Positions 11,944-24,599 of a stretch of DNA of 64,000 nt are shown piece after piece. Made by a program: the position numbers and the translations under genes. Below the pieces are notes generated by a model. That model saw only the letters and a list, made by a program, of their open reading frames with translations. It was not told the origin of the DNA and did no database searches. The DNA comes from Coix lacryma-jobi var. lacryma-jobi (lineage: Eukaryota; Streptophyta; Magnoliopsida; Poales; Poaceae), in NCBI GenBank assembly GCA_009763385.1, contig VDCT01000298.1:62001-126000 (forward strand). The letters are read 5' to 3'. Each line of letters opens with the position of its first letter. Position 1 is the first letter of the stretch.

Positions 11944-14344
11944 AATTTTTCCCAACGGACGCACCCAATCATCCCTGTTTGACCCAAAACTCATGTTTGG
12001 TGGGTTTTTAAAACTTTCATTTCTGACGGAACGGTGTGGAAAAACTCACGCGGGAGGGCCGTTTTACCCAGTCATGCACCGAAAAACTTGAAGTTGAATT
12101 TTTCGCAATCGGACGGACCTAATCATCTCCGTTTGACCCAAAACTCATGTCTGTGGGTATTTGGCACTTTCATTTCCGATAGAACGGTGCATAAAAACTC
12201 GCGGGGGAGGGCCGTTTTACCCAATGATGCACCGAAAAATCAGTTGAATTTTTTGCAACAGACGCACCCAATCATCTCCGGATGACCCAAAACTCATGTT
12301 TGTGGGTTTTTGGCACTTTCATTTCTGACGGAACGGTGCGACAAAAGTCGCGCGGGAGGGCCGTTTTACCGAATGATGCACCGAAAAAACTCAGTTGAAT
12401 TTTTCGCAATAGACGCACCCAATCATCTCCGGTCGACCCAAAACTCTAGTTTGTGGGTTTTTGGCACTTTCATTTCCGACAGAACGGTGCGGCAAAACTC
12501 GCACGGTGTGGCCGTTTTTTCCACTGATGCACCGAAAAACTCGCTGTTGAATTTTTCCCAACGGACGCAGCCAATCATCCCTGTTTGACCCAAAACTCAT
12601 GTTTGGTGGGTTTTTGAAACTTTCATTTCCGACGGAACCGTGTGGAAAAACTCACGCGGGAGGGCCGTTTTACCCACTCATGCACCGAAAAACTCGCAGT
12701 TGAATTTTTCGCAAACGGACGCACCTAATCATCTCCGTTTGAGCCAAAACTCATGTTTGTGGGTTTTTGGCACTTTCATTTCTGATGGAACGGTGCGTAA
12801 AAACTCGCGCGGGAGGGCCGTTTTACCCAATGATGCACCGAAAAAATCAGTTGAATTTTTTGCAATAGACGCACCCAATCATCTCCGGTTGAGCCAAAAC
12901 TCATGTGTGTGGGTTTTTGGCACTTTTATTTCTGACCGAACGGTGCGACAAAACTCATGCGGGAGGGCCGTTTTACCAAATGATGCACCGAAAAACTCAG
13001 TTGAATATTTTGCAACAGACGCACCCAATCATCTCCGGTTGACCCAAAACTCTTGTTTGTGGGTTTTTGGCACTTTCATTTCTGACCGAACGGTGCGACA
13101 AAACTCGTGCGGGAGGGCCGTTTTACCCAATGATGCACCGAAAAACTCAGTTGAATATTTTGCAACAGACGCACCCAATCATCTCCGGTTGACCCAAAAC
13201 TCTTGTTTGTGGGTTTTTGGCACTTTCATTTCCGACGGAACGGTGCGACAAAACTCGTGCCGGAGGTCCGTTTTACCGAATGATGCACCGAAAAACTCAG
13301 TTGAATTTTTTGCAACAGACGCACCCAATCATCTCCGGTCGACCCAAAACTCATGTTTGTGGGTTTTTGGCACTTTCATTTCCGACAGAACGGTGCGGCA
13401 AAACTCGCACGGTGTGGCCGTTTTTTCCACTGATGCACCGAAAAACTCGCATTTGAATTTTTCCCAACGGACGCACCCAATCATCCCTGTTTGACCCAAA
13501 ACTCATGTTTGGTCGGTTTTTGAAACTTTCATTTCCGACGGAACGGTGTGGAAAAACTCACGCGGAAGGGCTGTTTTACCCACTCATGCACCGAAAAACT
13601 CGCAGTTGAATTTTTCGCAAACGGACGCACCTAATCATCTCCGTTTGACCTAAAACTCTTGTTTGTGGGTTTTTGGCACTTTCATTTCCGATGGAACGGT
13701 GCGTAAAAACTCGCGCGGGAGGGCTGTTTTACCCAATGATGCACCAAAAAAATCAGTTGAATTTTTTGCAATAGACGCACCCAATCATCTCCGGTTGACC
13801 CAAAACTCATGTTTGTGGGGTTTTGGCACTTTCATTTCTGACCGAACGGTGTCACAAAACTCGTGCGGGAGGGCCGTTTTACCCGATGATGCACCAAAAA
13901 ACTCAGTTGAATATTTTGCAACAGACACACCCAATCATCTCCGGTTGACCCAAAACACTTGTTTGTGGCTTTTTGGCACTTTCATTTCCGACAGAACGGT
14001 GCGGCAAAACTCGTGCGGGACGGCCGTTTTACCCAATGATGCACTGAAATAACTCAGTTGAATTTTTTGCAATGGACGCACTCAATCATCTCCGGTTGAC
14101 CCAAAACTCATGTTTGTGGGTTTTTCGCACTTTCATTTCTGACGGAACGGTGCGACAAAACTCGTGCGGGAGGGCCGTTTTACCCAATGATGCACCGAAA
14201 AACTTAGTTGAATTTTTTGCAACAGACGCGCCCCATCATCCCCTGTTGACCCTAAACTCTTGTTTGTGGGTTTTTGGCACTTTCATTTCCGACGGAACGG
14301 TGCGACAAAACTCGTGCGCGAGGGCCGTTTTACCCAATGATGCA

Positions 14345-17300
14345 CCGAATAAATTAGTTGAATTTTTTGCAATGGGCGCACTCAATCATCTCTGGTTGAC
14401 CCAAAACTCATGTTTGTGGGTTTTTGGCACTTTCATTTCCGACGGAACGGTGCGACAAAACTCGTGCGGGAGGGCCGTTTTACCGAATGATGCACCAAAA
14501 AACTCAGATGAATTTTTCGCAACAGACGCACCCAATCATCTCCGGTCGACCCAAAACTCTAGTTTGTGGGTTTTTGGCACTTTCATTTCCGACGGAACAG
14601 TGCGACAAAACTCGTGCGGGAGGGCCGTTTTACCGAATGATGCACCAAAAAACTCAGTTGAATTTTTCGCAACAGACACACCCAATCATCTCCGGTTGAC
14701 CCAAAACTCTAGTTTGTAGATTTTTGGCACTTTCATTTTCGACAGAACGGTGCGGCAAAACTCGCACGGTATGGCCGTTTTTTCCACTGATGCACCGAAA
14801 AACTCGGTGTTGAATTTTTCCCAACGGACGCACCCAATCATCCCTGTTTGACCCAAAACTCATGTTTGGTGGGTTTCTAAAACTTTCATTTCTGACGGAA
14901 CGGTGTGGAAAAACTCACGCGGGAGGGCTGTTTTACCCTGTCATGCACCGAAAAACTCGCAGTTGAATTTTTCACAAATGGACGCACCTAATCATCTCCG
15001 TTTGACCCAAAACTCATGTCTGTGGGTTTTTGGCACTTTCATTTCCGATGGAACGGTGCATAAAAACTCGCGGGGGAGGGCCGTTTTATCCAATGATGCA
15101 CCGAAAAAATCAGTTGAATTTTTTGCAACAGACGCACCCAATCATCTCCGGTTGACCCAAAACTCATGTTTGTGGGTTTTTGGCACTTTCATTTCTGACC
15201 GAACGGTGCGACAAAACTCGTGCGGGAGGGCCATTTTACCCAATGATGCACCAAAAAAATCAGTTGAATTTTTTGCAACAGACGCACCCAATCAACTCCG
15301 GTTGACCCAAAACTCATGTTTGTGGGTTTTTGGCACTTTCATTTCTGCGGAATGGTGCGACAAAAGTCGTGCGGGAGGGCCGTTTTACCGAATGATGCAC
15401 CGAAAAACTCAGTTGAATTTTTTGCAACAGACGCACCCAATCATCTCCGGTCGACCCAAAAGTCATGTTTGTGGGTTTTTGGCATTTGCATTTCCGACAG
15501 AACGGTGCGGCAAAACTCGCACGGTGTGGCCGTTTTTTCCACTGATGCACCGAAAAACTCGCTGTTGAATTTTTCCCAACGGACGCACCCAATCATCCCT
15601 GTTTGACCCAAAACTCATGTTTGGTGGGTTTTTGAAACTTTCATTTCCGACGGAACGGTGTTGAAAAACTCACGCGGGAGGGCCGTTTTACCCACTCATG
15701 CACCGAAAAACTCGCAGTTGAATTTTTCGCAAACAGACGCACCTAATCATCTCCGTTTGACCCAAAACTCATGTTTGTGGGTTTTTGGCACTTTCATTTC
15801 CGATGGAACGGTGCGTAAAAACTCGCGCGGTAGGGCCATTTTATCCAATGATGCACCGAAAAAATCAGTTGAATTTTTTGCAACAGACGCACCCAATCAT
15901 CTCCGGTTGACCCAAAACTCATGTTTGTGGGTTTTTGGCACTTTCATTTCTGACCGAACGGTGCGACAAAACTCGTGCGGGAGGGCCATTTTACCCAATG
16001 ATGCACCAAAAAACTCAGTTGAATTTTTTGCAACAGACGCACCCAATCATCTCTGGTCGACCCAAAACTCTAGTTTGTGGGTTTTTGGCACTTTCATTTC
16101 CGACGGAACGGTGCGACAAAACTCGTGCGGGAGGGCCGTTTTACCCAATGATGCACCAAAAAACTCAGTTGAATATTTTGCAACAGACGCACCCAATCAT
16201 CTCCGGTTCACCCAAAACTCTTGTCTGTGGGTTTTTGGCACTTTCATTTCCGATGGAACGGTGCAACAAAACTCGTGCGGGAGGGTCGTTTTACACAATG
16301 ATGCACCGAATAACTCAGTTGAATTTTTTGCAATGGACGCACTCAATCTTCTCCGGTTGACCCAAAACTCATGTTTGTGGGTTTTTGGCACTTTCATTTT
16401 GACGGAACTGTGCGACAAAACTCGTGCGGGAGGGCCGTTTTACCCAATGCTGCACCGAAAAACTCAGTTGAATTTTTTACAACAGACGCACCCAATCATC
16501 CCCGGTTGACCCAAAACTCTTGTTTGCGGGTTTTTGGCACTTTCATTTCCGACGGAACGGTGCGACAAAACTCGTGCGGGAGGGCCGTTTTACCGAATGA
16601 TGCACCAAAAAACTCAGTTGAATTTTTCGCAATAGACGCACCCAATCATCTCTGGTTGACCCAAAACTCTTATTTGTGGGTTTTTTGCACTTTCATTTCT
16701 GACAGAACGGTGCGTCAAAACTCGCACGGTGTGGCCATTTTTTCCACTGATGCACCGAAAAACTCGCTGTTGAATTTTTCCCAACGGACGCACCCAATCA
16801 TCCCTGTTTGACCCAAAACTCATGTTTGGTCGGTTTTTGAAACTTTCATTTCCGACGGAACGGTGTGGAAAAACACACGCGGAAGGGCTGTTTTACCCAC
16901 TCATGCACCGAAAAACTCGCAGTTAAATTTTTTGCAAACGGACGCACCTAATCATCTCCATTTGACCTAAAACTCAAGTTTGGTGGATTTTTGGCACTTT
17001 CATTTCCGACGGAACGGTGCGTAAAAACTCGCGCGGGAGGGCCATTTTACCCAATGATGCACCGAATAACTCAGTTGAATTTTTTGCAATGGACGCACTC
17101 AATCATCTCTGGTTGACCCAAAACTCATGTTTGTGGGTTTTTGGCACTTTCATTTCCGACGGAACGGTGCGACAAAACTCGTGCGGGAGGGCCGTTTTAC
17201 CGAATGATGCACCAAAAAACTCAGATGAATTTTTCGCAACAGACGCACCCAATCATCTCCGGTCAACCCAAAACTCTAGTTTGTGGGTTTTTGGCACTTT

Positions 17301-19621
17301 CATTTCCGACGGAACAGTGCGACAAAACTCGTGCGGGAGGGCCGTTTTACCGAATGATGCACCAAAAAACTCAGTTGAATTTTTCGCAACAGACGCACCC
17401 AATCATCTCCGGTTGACCCAAAACTCTAGTTTGTAGATTTTTGGCACTTTCATTTTCGACAGAACGGTGCGGCAAAACTCGCACGGTATGGCCGTTTTTT
17501 CCACTGATGCACCGAAAAACTCGCTATTGAATTTTTCCCAACGGACGCACCCAATCATCCCTGTTTGACCCAAAACTCATGTTTGGTGGGTTTCTAAAAC
17601 TTTCATTTCTGACGGAACGGTGTGGAAAAACTCACGCGGGAGGGCTGTTTTACCCTGTCATGCACCGAAAAACTCGCAGTTGAATTTTTCACAAATGGAC
17701 GCACCTAATCATCTCCGTTTGACCCAAAACTCATGTCTGTGGGTTTTTGGCACTTTCATTTCCGATGGAACGGTGCATAAAAACTCGCGGGGGAGGGCCG
17801 TTTTACCCAATGATGCACCGAAAAATCAGTTGAATTTTTTGCAACAGACGCACCCAATCAACTCCGGTTGACCCAAAACTCATGTTTGTGGGTTTTTGGC
17901 ACTTTCATTTCTGCGGAATGGTGCGACAAAAGTCGTGCGGGAGGGCCGTTTTACCGAATGATGCACCGAAAAACTCAGTTGAATTTTTTGCAACAGACGC
18001 ACCCAATCATCTCCGGTCGACCCAAAACTCATGTTTGTGGGTTTTTGGCACTTGCATTTCCGACAGAACGGTGCGGCAAAACTCGCACGGTGTGGCCGTT
18101 TTTTCCACTGATGCACCGAAAAACTCGCTGTTGAATTTTTCCCAACGGACGCACCCAATCATCCCTGTTTGACCCAAAACTCATGTTTGGTGGGTTTTTG
18201 AAACTTTCATTTCCGACGGAACGGTGTGGAAAAACTCACGTGGGAGGGCCGTTTTACCCACTCATGCACCGAAAAACTCGCAGTTGAATTTTTCGCAAAC
18301 AGACGCACCTAATCATCTCCGTTTGACCCAAAACTCATGTTTGTGGGTTTTTGGCACTTTCATTTCCGATGGAACGGTGCGTAAAAACTCGCGCGGTAGG
18401 GCCATTTTATCCAATGATGCACCGAAAAAATCAGTTGAATTTTTTGCAACAGACGCACCCAATCATCTCCGGTTGACCCAAAACTCATGTTTGTGGGTTT
18501 TTGGCACTTTCATTTCTGACCGAACGGTGCGACAAAACTCGTGCGGGAGGGCCATTTTACCCAATGATGCACCAAAAAACTCAGTTGAATTTTTTGCAAC
18601 AGACGCACCCAATCATCTCTGGTCGACCCAAAACTCTAGTTTGTGGGTTTTTGGCACTTTCATTTCCGACGGAACGGTGCGACAAAACTCGTGCGGGAGG
18701 GCCGTTTTACCAAATGATGCACCAAAAAACTCAGTTGAATATTTTGCAACAGACGCACCCAATCATCTCCGGTTCACCCAAAACTCTTGTCTGTGGGTTT
18801 TTGGCACTTTCATTTCCGATGGAACGGTGCAACAAAACTCGTGCGGGAGGGTCGTTTTACACAATGATGCACCGAATAACTCAGTTGAATTTTTTGCAAT
18901 GGACGCACTCAATCTTCTCCGGTTGACCCAAAACTCATGTTTGTGGGTTTTTGGCACTTTCATTTTGACGGAACTGTGCGACAAAACTCGTGCGGGAGGG
19001 CCGTTTTACCCAATGCTGCACCGAAAAACTCAGTTGAATTTTTTGCAACAGACGCACCCAATCATCCCCGGTTGACCCAAAACTCTTGTTTGCGGGTTTT
19101 TGGCACTTTCATTTCCGACGGAACGGTGCGACAAAACTCATGCGGGAGGGCCGTTTTACCGAATGATGCACCAAAAAACTCAGTTGAATTTTTCGCAATA
19201 GACGCACCCAATCATCTCTGGTTGACCCAAAACTCTTATTTGTGGGTTTTTTGCACTTTCATTTCTGACAGAACGGTGCGTCAAAACTCGCACGGTGTGG
19301 CCATTTTTTCCACTGATGCACCGAAAAACTCGCTGTTGAATTTTTCCCAACGGACGCACCCAATCATCCATGTTTGACCCAAAACTCATGTTTGGTCGGT
19401 TTTTGAAACTTTCATTTCCGACGGAACGGTGTGGAAAAACTCACGCGGAAGGGCTGTTTTACCCACTCATGCACCGAAAAACTCGCAGTTAAATTTTTTG
19501 CAAACGGACGCACCTAATCATCTCCATTTGACCTAAAACTCAAGTTTGGTGGATTTTTGGCACTTTCATTTCCGACGGAACGGTGCGTAAAAACTCGCGC
19601 GGGAGGGCCATTTTACCCAAT
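14345..19621. repeat. Large tandem duplication in the satellite (about 2.71 kb and 2.57 kb)
   Basis: The block at about 14,345-17,055 is repeated at about 17,056-19,621. Left of 15.1 kb the offset is 2,717 bp; right of it the offset is 2,566 bp. The difference is one monomer present only in the left copy. Rare private changes are shared, for example TTTCTGCGGAATGGTGCG near 15,340 and 17,909, and CATTTTGACGGAACTGTG near 16,396 and 18,961. This looks like a recent unequal-exchange product of 17-18 monomers. Block edges are approximate. Confidence 0.8.
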
Positions 19622-19804
19622 GATGCACCGAATAACTCAGTTGAATTTTTTGCAATGGACGCACTCAATCATCTCCGGTTGACCCAAAACCCATGTTTGT
19701 GGGTTTTTGGCACTTTCATTTCTGACGGAACGGTGCGATAAAACTCGTGCGGGAGGGCCGTTTTACCCAATGATGCACCAAATAACTCAGTTGAATTTTT
19801 TGCA

Positions 19805-22800
19805 ATGGACGCACTCAATCATCTCCGGTTGACCCAAAACTCTTGTTTGTGGGTTTTTGGCACATTCATTTCCGACGGAACGGTGCCACAAAACTCGTGC
19901 GGGAGGGCCGTTTTACCGAATGATGCACCAAAAAACTCAGTTGAATTTTTTGCAACAGACACACCCAATCATCTCCGGTTGACCCAAAACTCTTGTTTGT
20001 GCGTCTTGGACACTTTCATTTTCGACAGAACGGTGCGGCAAAACTCGAACGGTGTGGCCATTTTTTCCACTGATGCACCGAAAAACTCGCTGTTGAATTT
20101 TTCCCAACGGACGCACCCAATCATCCCTGTTTGACCCAAAACTCATGTTTGGTCGGTTTTTGAAACTTTCATTTCCGACGGAACGGTGTGGAAAAACTCA
20201 CGCGGAAAGGCCGTTTTACCCACTCATGCACTGAAAAACTCGCAGTTGATATTTTCACAAACGGACGCACCTAATCATCTCCATTTGACCTAAAACTCAA
20301 GTTTGGTGGATTTTTGGCACTTTCATTTCCGATGGAACGGTGCAGAAAAACTCACTCGGGAGGGCCGTTTTACCCACATGCACCAAAAAACTCGTTGTTG
20401 AATTTTTCTTAACGGACGCACCCTATCATCCCCGTTGGACCCAAAACTCATGTATGGTGGGTTTTTGGCACTTTCAATTCCGACAGAACGGTGCAGAAAA
20501 ACTCGCGCGGGAGGGCCATTTTACCCATTAATGCACTGAAAAACTCGCAGTTGAATTTTTCGCAAACGGATGCACCCAATCATCTACGTTTCACCTAAAA
20601 CTCATGTTGGTGGATTTTTGGCACTTTTATTTCCGACGGAACGGTGCGTAAAAACTCGTGCGGGAGGACTGTTTTACCCATTGATGCACCAAAAAACTCG
20701 TAGTTGATTTTTTCGCAAACGGACGCACTCAATCATCTCCGTTTGGCCTAAAACTCATGTTTGGTGGATTTTTGGCACTTTCATTTCCGACGAAATGGTG
20801 CGGCAAAACTCGGGCGGGAGGGCCGTTTTATCAAATGATGCATCGAATAACTCAGTTGAATTTTTTTCAATGGACGCACCCAATCATCTCCGGTTCACCC
20901 AAAACTCATGTTTGTGTGTTTTTGGCACATTCATTTCTGACGAAACGGTGCGACAAAACTCGCGCGGGAGGGCCGTTTTACCCAATGATGCACCGAAAAA
21001 CTCAGTTGAACTTTTTGAAATAGACGCACCCAATCATCTCCGGTTGACCCAAAACTCTTGTTTGTGGGGTTTTGGCACTTTCATTTTTGACCGAACGGTG
21101 CGACAAAACTCGTGCGGGAGGGCCGTTTTACCCAATGATGCACCGAAAAACTCAGTTAATTTTTTTGCAACAGACGCACCCAATCATCCCCTGTTGACAC
21201 AAGACTCTTGTCTGTGGGTTTTTGGCACTTTCATTTCTGACGGAACGGTGCGACAAAACTCGTGCGGGAGGGCCGTTTTACCCAATGATGAACCGAAAAA
21301 CTCAGTTGAATATTTTGCAACAGACACACCCAATCATCTCCGGTTGACCCAAAACTCATGTTTGTGGGTTTTTGGCACTTTCATTTCTGACGGAACTGTG
21401 CGACAAAACACGTGCGGGAGGGCCGTTTTACCCAATGCTGCACCGAAAAACTCAGTTGAATTTTTTGCAACAGACGCACCCAATCATCCCCGGTTGACCC
21501 AAAACTCTTGTTTGTGGGTTTTTGGCACTTTCATTTCCGACGGAACGGTGCGACAAAACTCGTGCGGGAGGGCCGTTTTATCGAATGATGCACCAAAAAA
21601 CTCAGTTGAATTTTTCGCAACAGACGCACCCAATCATCTCTGGTTGACCCAATACTCTTATTTGTGGGTTTTTTGCACTTTCATTTCTGACAGAACGGTG
21701 CGGCAAAACTCGCACGGTGTGGCCATTTTTTCCACTGATGCACCGAAAAAATCAGTTGAATTTTTTTGCAACAGACGCACCCAATCATCTCCGGTTGACC
21801 CACAACTCATGTTTGTGGGTTTTTGGCACTTTCATTTCTGACAGAACTGTGCGATAAAACTCATGCGGGAGGGCCCTTTTACCCAATGCTGCACCAAAAA
21901 ACTCAGTTGATTTTTTTGCAACAGACACACCCAATCATCTCCGGTTGACCCAAAACTCTTGTTTGTGGGGTTTTGGCACATTCATTTCTGACGGAACGGT
22001 GCGATAAAACTCGTGCAGGAGGGCCGTTTTACCCAATGATGCACCAAATAACTCAGTTGAATTTTTTGCAATGGACGCACTCAATCATCTCCGGTTGACC
22101 CAAAACCCATGTTTGTGGGTTTTTGGCACTTTCATTTCTGACGGAACGGTGCGATAAAACTCGTGCGGGAGGGCCGATTTACCCAATGATGCACCGAATA
22201 ACTCAGTTGAATTTTGCACCGAATAACTCAGTTGAATTTTTTGCAATGGACGCACTCAATCATCTCCGGTTGACCCAAAACTCTTGTTTGTGGGTTTTTG
22301 GCACATTCATTTCCGACGGAACGGTGCCACAAAACTCGTGCGGGAGGGCCGTTTTACCGAATGATGCACCAAAAAACTCAGTTGAATTTTTCGCAACAGA
22401 CACACCCAATCATCTCCGGTTGACGCAAAACTCTTGTTTGTGGGTCTTTGACACTTTCATTTTCGACAGAACGGTGCGGCAAAACTCGCACGGTGTGGCC
22501 ATTTTTTCCACTGATGCACCGAAAAACTCGCTGTTGAATTTTTCCCAACGGACGCACCCAATCATCCCTGTTTGACCCAAAACTCATGTTTGGTCGGTTT
22601 TTCAAACATTCATTTCTGACGGAACGGTGTGGAAAAACTCACGCGGGAGGGTCGTTTTACCCACTCATGCACCGAAAAACTCGCAGTTGAATTTTTCGCT
22701 AACGGACGCACCTAATCATCTCCATTTGACCTAAAACTCAAGTTTGGTGGATTTTTGGCACTTTCATTTGGATGGAACGGTGCAGAAAAACTCACTCGGG

Positions 22801-24250
22801 AGGGCCGTTTTACCCACATGCACCAAAAAACTCGTTGTCGAATTTTTCTTAACGGACGCACCCAATCATCCCCGTTGGCCCCAAAACTCATGTATGGTGG
22901 GTTTTTGGCACTTTCATTTCCGACGGAACGGTGCAGAAAAACTCGCGCGGGAGGGCCATTTTACCCATTAATGCACTGAAAAACTCGCAGTTGAATTTTT
23001 CGCAAACGGACGCACGCAATCATCTCCGTTTGGCCTAAAACTCATGTTTGGTGGGTTTTTGGCACTTTCATTTCCGACGGAACGGTGCGTAAAAACTCGC
23101 GCGGGAGGGCTGTTTTACCCATTGATGCACCAAAAAACTCGTAGTTGATTTTTTCGCAAACGGACGCACTCAATCATCTCCGTTTGGCCCAAAACTCATG
23201 TTTGGTGGGTTTTTGGCACTTTCATTTCCGACGAAATGGTGCGGCAAAACTCGGGCGGGAGGGCCGTTTTACCCAATGATGCACCGAATAACTCAGTTGA
23301 ATTTTTTTCAATGGACGCACTCAATCATCTCCGGTTGACCCAAAACTCTTGTTTGTGGGTTTTTGGCACTTTCATTTCTGACGGAACGGTGCGACAAAAC
23401 TCGTGCGGGAGGGCCGTTTTACCCAATGATGCACCGAAAAACTCAGTTGAATTTTTTGCAATAGACGCACCCAATCATCCCCGGTTGACCCAAAACTCCT
23501 GTTTGTGCGTTTTTGGCACTTTCATTTCCGACGGAACGGTGCGACAAAACTCGTGCGGGAGGGCCATTTTACCGAATGATGCACAGAAAAACTCAGTTGA
23601 ATTTTTCGCAACAGACGCACCCAATCATCTCCGGTCGACCCAAAACTCTAGTTTGTGAGTTTTTGGCACTTTCATTTCTGACCGAACGGTGCGACAAAAC
23701 TCGTGCGGGAGGGCCGTTTTACCCAATGATGCACCTATGATGCACCGAAAAACTCAGTTAATTTTTTTGCAACCGACGCACCCAATCATCCCCTGTTGAC
23801 CCAAGACTCTTGTCTGTGGGTTTTTGGCACTTTCATTTCTGACGGAACGGTGCGACAAAACTTGTGCGGGAGGGCCGTTTTACCCAATGATGAACCAAAA
23901 AACTCAGTTGAATATTTTGCAACAGACGCACCCAATCATCTCCGGTTGACCCAAAACTCATGTTTGTGGGTTTTTGGCACTTTCATTTCTGACGGAACTG
24001 TGCGACAAAATTCGTGCGGGAGGGCCATTTTACCCAATGCTGCACCGAAAAACTCAGTTGAATTTTTTGCAACAGACGCACCCAATCATCCCCGGTGGAC
24101 CCAAAACTCTTGTTTGTGGGTTTTTGGCACTTTCATTTCCGACGGAACGGTGCGACAAAACTTGTGCGGGAGGGCCGTTTTACCGAATGATGCACCAAAA
24201 AACTCAGTTGAATTTTTTGCAACAGACGCACCCAATCATCTCTGGTTGAC
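19805..24250. repeat. Satellite blocks duplicated with a 2,441-bp offset
   Basis: Stretches near 19.8-21.6 kb recur at 22.2-24.1 kb with a 2,441-bp offset. Both contain an unusual monomer with GTGCAGAAAAACTCACTCGGG (20,340 and 22,781) and one with GACGAAATGGTGCGGC (20,789 and 23,230). The V2 monomer near 21,717 is a hybrid that continues as V1. Confidence 0.65.
22191..22240 (+). repeat. Exact 25-bp tandem microduplication inside one monomer
   Basis: Positions 22191-22215 and 22216-22240 are the same 25 bases, beginning GCACCGAATAACTCAG. No other monomer shows this, which suggests local replication slippage. Confidence 0.85.
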
Positions 24251-24599
24251 CCAAACCTCTAATTTGTGGGTTTTTTGCACTTTCATTTCCGACAGAACGG
24301 TGCGACAAAACTCGTGCGGGAGGGCCGTTTTACCGAATGATGCACCAAATAACTCAGTTGAATTTTTCGCAACAGACGCACCCAATCATCTCCGGTTGAA
24401 CCAAAACTCTTGTTTGTGGGTTTTTGGCACTTTCATTTATGACGGAACGGTGCGACAAAACTCGTGCGGGAGGGCCATTTTACCCAATGATGCACCGAAT
24501 AACTCAGTTGAATTTTTTGCAATGGACGCACTCAATCGTCTTCGGTTGACACAAAACTCATGTTTGTGGGTTTTGGCACTTTAACTTCTGATGGAACGG

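Larger units (their letters stand above)
7095..13494. repeat. Region of repeated 1.78-1.93-kb higher-order blocks
   Basis: Near-identical stretches begin at about 7095, 8607, 10384 and 12310, with offsets of 1,512, 1,777 and 1,926 bp. V2 marks at 7291, 8198, 8803, 9709, 10580, 11636, 12506 and 13412 give intervals of 907, 605, 906, 871, 1056, 870 and 906 bp. The 870-bp intervals each contain a hybrid, shortened monomer (at 10,003 and 11,930). One copy carries one extra V1 monomer, which fits unequal exchange. Confidence 0.7.

Noticed and set aside
10714..21841. Long periodic ORFs in the satellite, up to 348 residues, repeating a 50-residue unit (QNSCLWVFGTFISDGTVRQN...)
   Set aside because: The 150-bp period is a multiple of three, so open frames extend automatically. 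Other frames and the opposite strand are also open, starts are mostly non-ATG, and frames break at each V2-V4 length change. There is no sign of protein-level selection.
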